64,000 nt of DNA from Eubacteriales bacterium (GCA_024655885.1 JANLFN010000004.1:172509-236508); one strand, 5' to 3'; numbered from the stretch's first letter, positions 7,991-16,620 are shown. Made by a program: numbers and translations. Notes: a model not told the origin generated them from the letters alone.

Positions 7991-8101
7991 TTACGCCTTC
8001 TTCTCAAAAGCCTCCTTAGGTGCTCCGCACTTCGGACATTTCTGCGGTTTGCACCTGCCTTCCTTTTCTTCACCGCACTGTGAGCATTTCCATGTCGCCA
8101 T
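7991..8101 (-). CDS. RCKP-type rubredoxin-like small protein
   Basis: A 36-residue protein with two CxxC knuckles: WKCSQCGEE and QKCPKCGAP, separated by EGRCKPQ. This is the short rubredoxin-like family named for its RCKP motif. The four knuckle cysteines should bind one Fe or Zn; the protein is too short for a full rubredoxin fold. The start ATG at 8101 follows AAAGGAGGTGAA, a strong site. It lies next to rubrerythrin, whose own rubredoxin domain it resembles, but a palindromic repeat separates the two genes. An electron-carrier role is an inference. Confidence 0.85.
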   Translation of the reverse strand: MATWKCSQCGEEKEGRCKPQKCPKCGAPKEAFEKKA

Positions 8102-8125
8102 GATTTCACCTCCTTTGAGACAAAA

Positions 8126-8175
8126 GGGGACGGTTCTTGTTTGACTCATAAATGAGTCAAACAAGAACCGTCCCC
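8126..8175. repeat. Perfect 24-bp palindrome of the GGGGACGGTTCTTGT type
   Basis: GGGGACGGTTCTTGTTTGAC plus four more bases is followed by AA and its exact reverse complement, ending at 8175. The GGGGACGGTTCT core recurs at 19702. I know this core from dispersed extragenic palindromes in Firmicutes that are often associated with IS200-like REP transposases. It sits between the rubredoxin-like gene and rubrerythrin and could also act as a hairpin in mRNA. Confidence 0.85.
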
Positions 8176-8182
8176 AAGTCTA

Positions 8183-8731
8183 TTACGCATTGAAATATCT
8201 TTTCAGTAAGCCTCTGAAGGCCGCACCGTGGCGCGCCTCATCCTTGCACATCTCGTGCACCGTGTCATGGATTGCATCGTAATTCAACTGCTTGGCCTTT
8301 GTGGCCAGGTCCTTTTTGCCGCTGGTTGCCCCAAACTCAGCTTCAACCCTCAATTGAAGATTTTTCTTGGTATCGGCATAAACAACCTCTCCCAGCAGTT
8401 CCGCAAACTTGGCCGCATGGTCCGCTTCCTCAAAGGCTATGCGCCTGTATGCTTCCGCAACTTCCGGATAGCCCTCCCTGTCCGCCTGGCGGCTCATGGC
8501 AAGATACATGCCTACTTCGGTGCATTCCCCCATGAAGTTGGCGCGGAGTCCCTCCACCACCTCAGGGTCCACTCCCTGTGCAACACCAATCTTATGCTCA
8601 TCCGCCCAGGTCAATGCCTCTTCGGTCTTTTCAACGAACTTTTCCCGGGGAGCCTTGCACTGGGGACATGTTTCAGGCGCTTCGGTCCCTATATGCACAT
8701 ATCCGCAAACTGAACAAACAAACTTTTTCAT
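8183..8731 (-). CDS. rbr: Rubrerythrin with N-terminal rubredoxin domain (reverse type)
   Basis: A 182-residue peroxide-scavenging diiron protein. Residues 1-40 form a rubredoxin domain ([10 protein letters not shown] and ETCPQCKAP); the rest is a ferritin-like four-helix domain with diiron ligands in [30 protein letters not shown] and CKDEARHG. The rubredoxin domain lies at the N-terminus, as in the reverse rubrerythrins of Clostridia, which reduce H2O2 with NADH through other redox proteins. I chose the ATG at 8731 because GAGAGGTG precedes it; an in-frame TTG five codons earlier overlaps that site. It is consistent with an anaerobe that needs to detoxify peroxide around its hydrogenase and formate dehydrogenase. 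Confidence 0.94.
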   Translation of the reverse strand: MKKFVCSVCGYVHIGTEAPETCPQCKAPREKFVEKTEEALTWADEHKIGVAQGVDPEVVEGLRANFMGECTEVGMYLAMSRQADREGYPEVAEAYRRIAFEEADHAAKFAELLGEVVYADTKKNLQLRVEAEFGATSGKKDLATKAKQLNYDAIHDTVHEMCKDEARHGAAFRGLLKRYFNA

Positions 8732-8836
8732 ATATACACCTCTCAAATTTATTTATTTTTTAATCACTAAACAATTTTATACCCTATAATTTATAAAATA
8801 AACGAAATTTTTTTAGAAATATTTTCTTCCCGCAAA

Positions 8837-8859
8837 CAAAAAAAGCCCCCGCGGGCTTT
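8837..8859 (-). terminator. Terminator after the GerMN lipoprotein gene
   Basis: On the minus strand AAAGCCC and GGGCTTT pair around a short GCGG loop and are followed by TTTTGTTTG. The hairpin is 14 bases past the stop codon of the GerMN gene. Confidence 0.85.
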
Positions 8860-8872
8860 ATTGCAGTAGGGT

Positions 8873-9760
8873 CTATTCCAGGGTTTCAAGATATGTGGCC
8901 TCATCCTCTTCCTGCGACGAGGTTTCCTGGCTTGCATCGATGCCTGACTGGATCCCCTGGTCGCCGGGTTTAGTGCTTCCGGGCTTTGTTTCACTCTGTT
9001 TGGTGGTTCCCTGCTTGGTGGTGTCCTGTTGATTTTTGTCCGAATCCTTGCCGGTGGATTCATTTGCCTTGCTGGGGACACTATTCTTTTGCGTACTGCT
9101 CTGTGTCTCTTTTGCAGCGTCCGGTGCGTTTTCATTGGTAGTTGAGCTCACGGCAGGTGCCTCTTTTGATATGATGGAAGTGCTTCTAGGGAAAGGAGCA
9201 TCGAACTGGAAGCTCCCTTTAAAATCTTTCTGGGTCTTGCCGTTGATGGTAAATTTTACTTTCTCAATCTCCTTCAGCTCGGTCAGGGAGTTGACCACCG
9301 AATAGATGGTCAGCTTTTCAGCCGTACTGCCTCCAGGGTGGTTATCGATAAACTCTTTGGAGAAATCCACCGTCGCAATGCCCGCATTGATGCTCACCGG
9401 TGAGCGCAGCTGGACTCCTGAAGGTATGGTGGGCTTCAAATCGGAACCCTGTCCGGGTCCCTTGATCAATTCCTTTACGATAATGGAGGCCAGGTTGTTG
9501 ACGCTCTTTTTTGCCTCGCTTAAAGGGATATACCTGACTTCAAGCTTTAATTTGGTATTGTCCGCATTGGCAAAATAGAGATGTATGGGCACTTTGTCCG
9601 TCAGCTTCTTAGCCTCTTCCTCATTCATTACGATACTGCTTGCCGGCTGAAGTTCATCATTTTTGCTCCCGCCCAGGCCAAGCTTTTGTAAGATCCCACA
9701 CCCTGAAAACAGGGATATTATCATAAAACATACTGTCGTAATGCAAACAACTCTACGCAT
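8873..9760 (-). CDS. GerMN-domain lipoprotein
   Basis: A 295-residue exported lipoprotein. Residues 1-20 form a signal peptide with lipobox LFSGC. A GerMN domain covers about residues 50-200 (VPIHLYFANADNTKLKLEVR, LIKGPGQGSDLKPTIPSG, ATVDFSKEFIDNHPGGSTAE, LTELKEIEKVKFTINGK). The last 95 residues are a Ser/Thr/Gln/Lys-rich, probably unstructured tail with KQGTTKQSE-like repeats. GerM proteins act at the forming spore or in germination, and related domains occur in envelope lipoproteins, so the exact role is open. The ATG at 9760 has GAGGTG eight bases upstream; a TTG six codons earlier is less likely. The gene is monocistronic with its own terminator. Confidence 0.88.
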   Translation of the reverse strand: MRRVVCITTVCFMIISLFSGCGILQKLGLGGSKNDELQPASSIVMNEEEAKKLTDKVPIHLYFANADNTKLKLEVRYIPLSEAKKSVNNLASIIVKELIKGPGQGSDLKPTIPSGVQLRSPVSINAGIATVDFSKEFIDNHPGGSTAEKLTIYSVVNSLTELKEIEKVKFTINGKTQKDFKGSFQFDAPFPRSTSIISKEAPAVSSTTNENAPDAAKETQSSTQKNSVPSKANESTGKDSDKNQQDTTKQGTTKQSETKPGSTKPGDQGIQSGIDASQETSSQEEDEATYLETLE

Positions 9761-9855
9761 CCTCCGGCCACCTCGCAATATAATCTTTATATGTTATTTT
9801 TATGCCGGATGTATTCCCAGTATGACCTAAAAATAAAATTTTGTCCGATTTCCAA

Positions 9856-10230
9856 TCAGCCCAGGGCCGTAAGCACACAAGCCTGCACCGCATTCAGGCC
9901 CTTTTCGCGGATCAGGTCCAGGAGCTCCCTGTCGTAAGTGCCGGGCTGCAGCCATATATTTCCGATGCCCAGCCGCGCCGCTTCCTCAATGACAGGCCTG
10001 CCGTTTTCAGGTGAAACCACCATGCCCACCACCTCCGGCTTTTCAGGAAGGGAGGCCAGGTTCCTGTAGCACCTGTCCCCCTCCACCGTCTCATGGTTCG
10101 GATTTACGGCATAAACCCTGAAGCCCTCGGATTTCAGCCTTCTATAAATTTTGTTCCCGTACTTTTCCGGGTTGTTGCTTGCTCCCACCACGGCCCAAAC
10201 CCTTTTCTCCAGCATCACTTCCTGCTGCAT
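9856..10230 (-). CDS. CoA-binding domain protein (YccU-like)
   Basis: A 124-residue protein made of a single CoA-binding Rossmann domain. Visible motifs are WAVVGASNNPEKYGNKIYRRL, VYAVNPNHETVEGDRCY, EVVGMVVSPENGRPVIEEA and IWLQPGTYDRELLDLI. Stand-alone versions of this domain are widespread and bind CoA or acyl-CoA; the biological role is unclear. The start ATG at 10230 follows GGAGGATGG. The gene lies downstream of yigZ with a 233-base gap that includes a repeat, so co-transcription is uncertain. Confidence 0.88.
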   Translation of the reverse strand: MQQEVMLEKRVWAVVGASNNPEKYGNKIYRRLKSEGFRVYAVNPNHETVEGDRCYRNLASLPEKPEVVGMVVSPENGRPVIEEAARLGIGNIWLQPGTYDRELLDLIREKGLNAVQACVLTALG

Positions 10231-10425
10231 CCATCCTCCCTCCTCTTTGCTGTTTAGTACTACTTTGTCTGATTTAGAAAAAACATGGTTTAACGCAGAA
10301 AGCCATATCTTTCAGAAGGATTTTCAATAGCATCGAAAAGTCCATTCCAAGGTAATGGGGCATACTTTTCTGAATCACGGGGATTCCTTTTACGATGAGG
10401 AATGTCCCGTTTTCCCCCGTCTTCA

Positions 10426-10463
10426 CCCTCAGCTTCTCAGCCTGCGCGGAGCGTCTCAGCCCC
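10426..10463. repeat. CTCAGC-rich repeat element
   Basis: CCCTCAGCTTCTCAGCCTG is followed by a GC-rich spacer and TCTCAGCCCCTCA, ending at the yigZ stop codon. Closely similar strings occur at 57947-57972 (reverse complement) and at 58094-58141. The recurrence points to a small dispersed repeat family inserted at gene ends. The rest of the 10231-10463 gap holds only an imperfect ATTCCT/AGGAAT hairpin. Confidence 0.55.
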
Positions 10464-11135
10464 TCATCTGTTTCTATCCGGCTTCACCGGTTTTCCTTCA
10501 CCGTCCAGCGCTACATAAGTCTTTTCGCCCATTTCCACGATGGCTTTCCCATTGGAAGCCTCATTGATTAAAAGGGTAAATTTCAAAACGTCCTCCACCG
10601 GTACAAACACTATTATCTCCACATCCTGTCCGTATATTACGTTTTTTATGGCATAGCCCTTTCCCGCAATCACGCTCTGCAGTTTCCCCAGCATCCCGTA
10701 TTCCATCACCACGCTCGCTTCCATGCAGAGTTTTTTACAGACCACCGCCGCCGCTTCAATCCCTAAAGCTGCGCTTTTGCCGTACGCCCTGATGAGGCCT
10801 GCCGCTCCCAGCAGGGTGCCTCCGAAATACCTGGTCACCACAACAACCAGGTCCTGTACCTCCATACGCTTTATCACCTCCAGTACAGGCATTCCCGCCG
10901 TACCTGAAGGTTCGCCGTCGTCGCTGAACCGCTGGACGGTGTTTTCTCCTCCGATAAAATAGGCGTACACATTGTGGGTTGCATCCCGGTACCTTGACTT
11001 CAGCGAATGAATGAAATCCAGCGCCTCCTCCTCGCTGGATGCGGGTTTAACCGAAGAAATAAACCTTGACTTCTTCTCCTCCATTTCAACACTGGCGCAG
11101 TTGAATACCGTTTTATATTCCTTCCGCAATTCCAT
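10464..11135 (-). CDS. yigZ: YigZ/IMPACT family protein
   Basis: A protein of about 223 residues with the UPF0029/IMPACT N-terminal domain (KKSRFISSVKPASSEEEALDFI, DATHNVYAYFIG, RFSDDGEPSGTAGMPVLEVI, VVVVTRYFGGTLLGAAGLIRAYG) and the DUF1949 C-terminal domain. The family is linked to translation regulation in eukaryotes and has no settled bacterial role. The open frame extends to 11216, but homologues begin near the EYKTVFN segment, so I use the ATG at 11135. A TTG at 11129, six bases after GAGGTG, is an equally good start. The gene is followed by a CTCAGC repeat element. Confidence 0.87.
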   Translation of the reverse strand: MELRKEYKTVFNCASVEMEEKKSRFISSVKPASSEEEALDFIHSLKSRYRDATHNVYAYFIGGENTVQRFSDDGEPSGTAGMPVLEVIKRMEVQDLVVVVTRYFGGTLLGAAGLIRAYGKSAALGIEAAAVVCKKLCMEASVVMEYGMLGKLQSVIAGKGYAIKNVIYGQDVEIIVFVPVEDVLKFTLLINEASNGKAIVEMGEKTYVALDGEGKPVKPDRNR

Positions 11136-11323
11136 CACCTCAGAAAAGTTCGTTAAGCCCTCAGTTATCCGCTGCCGGTAAAAAGCAAAATAAAAGACAG
11201 CTTCCCTTTCAGCCATCTTTTATTTTAGCATGAATCTTACTCTTTATTATAAAATAATTATCCAACTTTCCGTCGGCAGTTCTTACATGCTGCTTCAAAC
11301 TCAGTCCCCGATTCCCCTATTCT

Positions 11324-11737
11324 TTACGCAAGTTCCTTCAATTTTTTATACGTCAGGTTCAGCAAGGATTTATCCTGGCTGTATGTGACAAGGTTCATCG
11401 CATCTTCAATGCTGAAAAAACCTCCTTCTAAAAACTTGTCTTGCTCATTAATATTAAATTCCTCATTGTGGGTTTTCATTATATACCATGTGATTTTATT
11501 GCAGATTGGTTTTTGTCGTGTTACAGAAAAGAACTCATAACTTGTTTGACCGGCTGGAGAAATGATGTCCGCAGAAATACCCGCTTCTTCCTTTACTCTT
11601 CTTAAAGCAACTTCATTGGCTAAATCCCCGTTGCGGACCACGCCTTTGGGAAATATCCACTCACCCTTTTCGTTCTTCAGGAGGAATACCTTTTCACCCG
11701 AAAAAACCAGTCCTCCAGCACACTTTCTTACAATCAT
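11324..11737 (-). CDS. Nudix-fold protein with a divergent Nudix box
   Basis: A 137-residue protein with the overall Nudix fold: GGLVFSGEKVFLLKN, EWIFPKGVVRNGDLANEVAL and RRVKEEAGI. The consensus box is GX5EX7REUXEEXGU; here the first Glu is Asp and the RE pair is RR, so one or two metal-binding positions differ. The closing EEAG is intact. I recall close relatives with the same RR variant in Clostridia, so the change may be a property of that group and not decay. Substrate is unknown. It is a single gene; the 120-base gap to hflX has no clear terminator. Confidence 0.85.
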   Translation of the reverse strand: MIVRKCAGGLVFSGEKVFLLKNEKGEWIFPKGVVRNGDLANEVALRRVKEEAGISADIISPAGQTSYEFFSVTRQKPICNKITWYIMKTHNEEFNINEQDKFLEGGFFSIEDAMNLVTYSQDKSLLNLTYKKLKELA

Positions 11738-11857
11738 AACAAAAACCCCTTTCGATTTTTTGAAGGTTAATGTAAGCGCAAAGAAGCATTCGCAGCCATA
11801 TGAACTTTTTTACATGAATTTAGCACTCTTATTATTATAATACCCTATTTCAATATA

Positions 11858-13639
11858 TTATTCAATCATTTTATCCCTTACAAGAAATTCCTTAACCCTG
11901 CCTGTTTCCCTGCTCCTCATCCGGACCTTTACCCTTATCCCCTCTCCTGTAAACTCCCTGTCCAGGAGTTTTCCGTTTTCATAGATGTAGGAAAGCACCC
12001 GGCCTTCACTGTAAGGCACCAGCAGCTCCACCTCCTCTTCCTCTGCCGGCATCAATTCCGAAATGCCCTTTAAAAGTTCATCCAGCCCCTGGCCTGTCTT
12101 CGCAGAGATCTCAAATACCTTCTCGGCACGGCTTTCCACAGCAACCCTGAAGGCGTCCCGCCGCAGGTCCGTTTTGTTCAGCGCCAGAATGACAGGCTTG
12201 CCGGAAGCTCCAAGGCTGTCCAGTATCTCATCCACCACAGCAATATGCTCGCCGAGCTCCTCACTTGTCACATCCGCCACATGGATTAAAACATCGGCGT
12301 ATACGGCCTCCTCCAGAGTAGACTTGAAAGCCTCCACCAGGTCGTGGGGAAGCTTGCGGATGAACCCCACGGTATCGGTCAGGAGGGCTTCCCTCCCATC
12401 CGGCAGGTGAAACTTTCTGGTGGCAGGGTCAAGGGTGGCAAAAAGCCTGTCTTCCGCAAGTACGTCGCACTTGCACAGCGCATTCATCAACGAGGATTTT
12501 CCCGCATTGGTGTATCCCACCACCGCCACCGTGGGAATTGCGTCTTTGGACCTGCCCTCACGCAGGATTCCCCTTCTCCTGCCCACCTTTTCCAATTCCC
12601 TTTGAAGGAAATCGATTCTCCTGCGGATGTGCCTCCGGTCCACCTCCAGCTTCTTTTCACCGGGGCCCCGGGTGCCTATTCCTCCCCCAAGCCTTGACAG
12701 CTGTCCACCCAATCCCGTCAGGCGGGGAAGCCTGTATTTAAGCTGTGCCAGTTCCACCTGCAGCTTTCCTTCCATGGAGCGGGCCCTCTGGGCGAAAATA
12801 TCCAGTATTAACGCCGTCCTGTCAATGACTTTTACGCCCACAGCCTTTTCCAGGTTTCTTATCTGGGCGCCGGACAGTTCATCGTCAAAAATGATCACGT
12901 TTGCATCCAGGGCCTGCCTTAAAAGATTCAGCTCATCCACCTTTCCCTTCCCGATATAATAGGCGGAATTCCTGCCCTCTTTTCTTTGAAGCACCTTATG
13001 CAGGACAGTGACCCCCGCGGTGACGGCAAGCTCCTGAAGCTCCTCCAGTGACCTTTCCCCTTCGGTCCTCTGACCGGCCACCTTTCCCCCGGGGGCTTCC
13101 AGTCCCACAAGAACAGCCCGTTCTTCTTCTTCCCTGATTTCATGGGCCGTATTTCCCCGCGTCCTGTCCCTGTCCAGTATGAGCTCTAAAAGGAGGTTGA
13201 TTTTTCCATCTCCCGGGGCAAAAGGTCCGAACAGGTCCATCCTGCTGAACTCGCCGTTTTCACCCCTTGCGGGCAGTGCCGCATAAATTTCAACAGCCGT
13301 GCCGTCCTTCACTCCCACAGCCGCTATGGCATCCAGCTTTAGTTTCAAGGCCGCATTAAGGTCCACAGCCGAAAGCTGTCCTTCTCCGGTGGGATGGGTG
13401 TGGACGCACCGGATTCCGGAAAGCCTGGCCTCGTCCCTTTTTCCATGGACTTCATCCAGAGAGACCGTTGTGCTGTCGCCTACGCTCACGTCCACAACGC
13501 TGCCTTTCCTGTCCAAATACACCGCGATTTCCCGGTTGATCCTCCCGGTTAAGTCCGCAAGCCTCCTCGCCAGTTCTTCAGGCAAAAACTCCCCGCTGCC
13601 TGCCTGTATCCCGTACAGCTCCTCCATCTGTTTTAACAC
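11858..13639 (-). CDS. hflX: Ribosome-associated GTPase HflX with N-terminal extension
   Basis: HflX splits stalled ribosomes. The GTPase part has G1 GYTNAGKSS (375-383), G3 DTVGFI, and G4 NKTD, preceded by the HflX glycine-rich helix segment GGQLSRLGGGIGTRGPGEKK. Residues 1-180 form an extension absent from E. coli HflX; it includes HTHPTGEGQLSAVD (H80, H82, S90, D93), which matches the JAMM metal-binding pattern HxHPx6SxxD. The first clear start in this frame is GTG at 13639, but the frame continues upstream with NGISGNTESLKES, which resembles the N-terminus of other clostridial HflX proteins yet has no start codon. A true start could therefore lie near 13690 with a one-base shift. The gene follows a GH18 gene with a gap under 80 bases. 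Confidence 0.92.
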   Translation of the reverse strand: MLKQMEELYGIQAGSGEFLPEELARRLADLTGRINREIAVYLDRKGSVVDVSVGDSTTVSLDEVHGKRDEARLSGIRCVHTHPTGEGQLSAVDLNAALKLKLDAIAAVGVKDGTAVEIYAALPARGENGEFSRMDLFGPFAPGDGKINLLLELILDRDRTRGNTAHEIREEEERAVLVGLEAPGGKVAGQRTEGERSLEELQELAVTAGVTVLHKVLQRKEGRNSAYYIGKGKVDELNLLRQALDANVIIFDDELSGAQIRNLEKAVGVKVIDRTALILDIFAQRARSMEGKLQVELAQLKYRLPRLTGLGGQLSRLGGGIGTRGPGEKKLEVDRRHIRRRIDFLQRELEKVGRRRGILREGRSKDAIPTVAVVGYTNAGKSSLMNALCKCDVLAEDRLFATLDPATRKFHLPDGREALLTDTVGFIRKLPHDLVEAFKSTLEEAVYADVLIHVADVTSEELGEHIAVVDEILDSLGASGKPVILALNKTDLRRDAFRVAVESRAEKVFEISAKTGQGLDELLKGISELMPAEEEEVELLVPYSEGRVLSYIYENGKLLDREFTGEGIRVKVRMRSRETGRVKEFLVRDKMIE

Positions 13640-13713
13640 CGACTCTTTGAGGGATTCGGTATTGCCGCTGATACCGTTGATAAATTTTCACCATCCATTT
13701 TCATAAAAAATAG

Positions 13714-14988
13714 TCATTTTCTTGCCTTCACGGCCTTCCCCAGTGCACTCCACATATCCTGATGCAAAAGTCCCAGCCTCCACAAAGCGATGCCGTCCAG
13801 GCCGTATTTCTTGGCAATGCCTACCTTTGTGGAAATGGTCCCTGGAGTTTCGCTGCTGGCCGAGATCCCCAGCAGCAGTTTTTCAGCAGGCACCTGGGAC
13901 TTAGCCTCCTCAACGGCTTCTATGACCTTGTCCACCGGCTCCGGCGCCGGCTGCGGATTATAGTCGTAGGCCATAATAATAATCCTGTCCGCCGTCTGCC
14001 CCAGGGCCTTATAATCATATCCTCCGTAAGCGCTGTTGGGTGGATGGAGGGTCAGTGTCAGCTTCACGCCGTCCTGCTTCAGCCTGGCGGACAGCAGTTC
14101 CACAAAGCTTGAAAAGCTCCTCTGCACCGCTGTCCGCTCTTCTTCTTCGTCTCTCCAGCCAAGGCCCTCAAAATCAAGGTTCACCCCCTGGTACAGCTTT
14201 GCCTCGGCAGCAATCCCGTCCACCGCCTTTTTCACCGCCTTCTTGTCCGAAAGCAGGCTCCGTATTGCCCCACCGGTATCGGTCATGTTGACCACCATTT
14301 CCGTCTTCAGCTTATACTCCCTGGAAGCCTCCAGTACGTTCTCCCACCCGTCCGGCTTCCTCCAGCCCGTTGAACTGTCGGACAGCAAGGTCCCCTGTTT
14401 GTCCATGGAATACCAGCCGAAGGCCAGACCGCTCAGCAGGGCGGTGTTCCCTTCTGCCTTCCCGGGATAGGGCTTTCCGAACAGGTCTTCCCAGCTGCTG
14501 CTCTCACCGGGGACCCCCAGGGCGTAGAAACCCACAACCGTCATTTCTCTGGCCGGCGATGCCATCCTCACTTCTTTGGCCGCGGCATCCCATGTGATGC
14601 TGCACCCAAAGGCTTCTCCAAAAAAGCGCAGGGGGATCATTGTCCTGTTTCCGATAATTGTGGGCGGGGCGTCCAGCGGCACCTCCTCCCCGTTTTTCAA
14701 CGTCTCTGGGCCATCAATGCGCAGGACCACCGACGTACCCCGGTCATGGGCACTTACGGTCTTGGTGGAGGCGTCCCACTCCACGCCGATGTTTAACGCT
14801 TCCGCAACGGCCCGGAAGGGGACTAGGGCCCTGTCGTTCCGGATCACCGGGGGGGCGTCGAAAGCCACCGGCAAGCCGTCCACATAGACGGATATGGTTT
14901 CCGGCTGCTCCGGCTGTGCAAGCACCGGCTGGGATAAGGCCGCTGAAATCAGGGTACAGATAAGTGCCCATATAATCCATCGCTTCAT
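13714..14988 (-). CDS. Secreted GH18-family hydrolase with copper-amine-oxidase-N domain
   Basis: A 424-residue exported protein. It has a signal peptide (ending near VLAQPEQ), a copper amine oxidase N-terminal-type domain at about residues 35-140 (ISVYVDGLPVAFDAPPVIRNDRALVPFRAVAEAL, followed by a second TMIPLRFFGEAFG repeat), then a GH18-type TIM barrel. The barrel has VNMTDTGG, LYQGVNLDFEGLGW (catalytic Glu in DFEG) and IIIMAYDYN. GH18 enzymes of this kind in spore formers cut peptidoglycan. The start ATG at 14988 follows AAGGAG; an ORF extension of 14 codons has no ribosome binding site. The domain pair is common in Clostridia, where the first domain probably binds the cell wall. It lies upstream of hflX. 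Confidence 0.88.
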   Translation of the reverse strand: MKRWIIWALICTLISAALSQPVLAQPEQPETISVYVDGLPVAFDAPPVIRNDRALVPFRAVAEALNIGVEWDASTKTVSAHDRGTSVVLRIDGPETLKNGEEVPLDAPPTIIGNRTMIPLRFFGEAFGCSITWDAAAKEVRMASPAREMTVVGFYALGVPGESSSWEDLFGKPYPGKAEGNTALLSGLAFGWYSMDKQGTLLSDSSTGWRKPDGWENVLEASREYKLKTEMVVNMTDTGGAIRSLLSDKKAVKKAVDGIAAEAKLYQGVNLDFEGLGWRDEEEERTAVQRSFSSFVELLSARLKQDGVKLTLTLHPPNSAYGGYDYKALGQTADRIIIMAYDYNPQPAPEPVDKVIEAVEEAKSQVPAEKLLLGISASSETPGTISTKVGIAKKYGLDGIALWRLGLLHQDMWSALGKAVKARK

Positions 14989-15060
14989 TTGTAAATTCTC
15001 CTTATATAGTATGACTTTAAAGTTACACAACCTTAAAAGGTGAGGGTTAAACCGGCCGGA

Positions 15061-16317
15061 TCAGCCTTCCGCCGGGTCCGGGTCGGTTTTCTCCCTCCCC
15101 TCTATGAACTGCAGGCCTAAAACAGATAAAAATATGATGGCCCCGCTGGCAATAAAACAGTTCAGCACACCGAACCGGTCGGATACGCCGCCCGCAAACA
15201 GATTGCCGAAAGGGGTGCTCCCTCCGAACACCAGGGTATACAGGCTCACCACTCTTCCCCGGAACTCATCCCCGGAATTGAGCTGCAGGGTTGAATTCGC
15301 GGTGGTAAAGAAGGCCGTATTGGAAATACCTACCAGGCCCAGCAGCAGCGCAGAGACGAAATAAATCCTCACAAGTCCCAGAAGAACCAGGATCACGGAG
15401 GTAGCTGCGGAGCATAAAAACAGGAGGGTACCACGGGGACCGGATTTACTGCCGGCTGCAATAATAACGGCTCCCACCAGTGAGCCGGCCCCCATGGCCG
15501 ACATCAGAAGTCCGAAGCCCGCCTCGTTCTGGCCCAGCACATTCTTGGCCAGCACCGGCACAAGCACATTGAAATTCATGGCAAAAATGCCCATCACCAG
15601 GACGGCAAGGATGGTTCCGTAAAGGATGCGGCTGCTGAAAACATAAACCAGCCCCTCCTTGATCTCTTTTAAAACATTGCTTTCGGATTTTCCGGACCTG
15701 GCGGCAGGTCTCGGGGTTATTCTGGTAAGGCCGTACAGCACCGGGATAAAGCTTATACCGTTAATCAGAAAGCAAAAACCAGTACCCACCAGGCTCATGA
15801 TAAGGCCGGCCAGGGCAGGTCCTATAATTCTCGCCGCGTTGAATATGGAAGAATTCAGCGCAATGGCGTTCATCAGGTCCTCCCTGCCCACAAGCTCTAT
15901 CATAAAGGTCTGCCTCGCCGGCATATCCAGTGTGTTCACAGTCCCCAGGATGGTGGCAATGATCAAAACATGCCAGTACCGTACACGGCCTGTCAGTATC
16001 AGGGCCGACAGGATGAAAGCCAGGGTCATGGCGGTGGACTGTGTAAACAGCAACAGTTTTCTCTTGGGAAACCGGTCTACAAAGACCCCCGCAAAAAGAG
16101 AAAACAAAAGCACGGGAGTGAACTGGAGGGTTCCTACCAGCCCCAGCAGCAGCGGCGACTTGGTAATGGAGAAGACCAGCCAGGACTGACCGATATTTTG
16201 CATCCATGTACCGATGAGGGATACACACTGCCCTAACCAAAAATACCGGAAATCCTTGTGGCTTAAGGCACGAAACGTGGTATGCAGTTTTGCTTTGATG
16301 TTTGTCGTAGTGCTCAT
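15061..16317 (-). CDS. MFS transporter, EntS/MFS_3-like
   Basis: A 418-residue membrane protein with 12 predicted hydrophobic segments. The N-terminal pattern ALSHKDFRYFWLGQCVSLIGTWMQNIGQSWLV and DRFPKRKLLLFTQ and GTVNTLDMPARQTF are typical of the enterobactin-exporter-like (MFS_3) transporters. These often export siderophores, drugs or lipophilic compounds; the substrate cannot be read here. The start ATG at 16317 follows AAGGAAG; the open frame extends 35 codons further without a better site. It stands alone, with 30-70 base gaps on the left side, so it may be read together with the GH18 gene. Confidence 0.9.
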   Translation of the reverse strand: MSTTTNIKAKLHTTFRALSHKDFRYFWLGQCVSLIGTWMQNIGQSWLVFSITKSPLLLGLVGTLQFTPVLLFSLFAGVFVDRFPKRKLLLFTQSTAMTLAFILSALILTGRVRYWHVLIIATILGTVNTLDMPARQTFMIELVGREDLMNAIALNSSIFNAARIIGPALAGLIMSLVGTGFCFLINGISFIPVLYGLTRITPRPAARSGKSESNVLKEIKEGLVYVFSSRILYGTILAVLVMGIFAMNFNVLVPVLAKNVLGQNEAGFGLLMSAMGAGSLVGAVIIAAGSKSGPRGTLLFLCSAATSVILVLLGLVRIYFVSALLLGLVGISNTAFFTTANSTLQLNSGDEFRGRVVSLYTLVFGGSTPFGNLFAGGVSDRFGVLNCFIASGAIIFLSVLGLQFIEGREKTDPDPAEG

Positions 16318-16490
16318 ATGCAAACGCTTCCTTATGCTAAAGTAGTTGAATTGCTGTAAAACAAGCTTCAGTTTTGCCTTAAAAAGCAGAGTTTTAAAAA
16401 GGCGGATAATAATATGATACAACTACAGGCAGGATTTCTCAAGATCATATTTTTGCACTCCCTTTTGTGGTTAGTAAGACTGCGGCACAG

Positions 16491-16518
16491 CAAAAGCTGC
16501 CGACCATCCATCGGCAGC
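16491..16518 (-). terminator. Terminator after the tasA-type operon
   Basis: On the minus strand GCTGCCGA and TCGGCAGC pair around a seven-base loop and are followed by TTTTGCTG. The hairpin lies about 100 bases after the last gene of the sipW-tasA series. Confidence 0.7.
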
Positions 16519-16620
16519 CCCGAGCATTTGTTATTTTTAGCAAACATGCTTTAAAATTGAATTTTCCAGTATACAAAGCGCATGGAAGCGCCAAGAAACA
16601 AGTTATGCCCTTTGCCGGCA

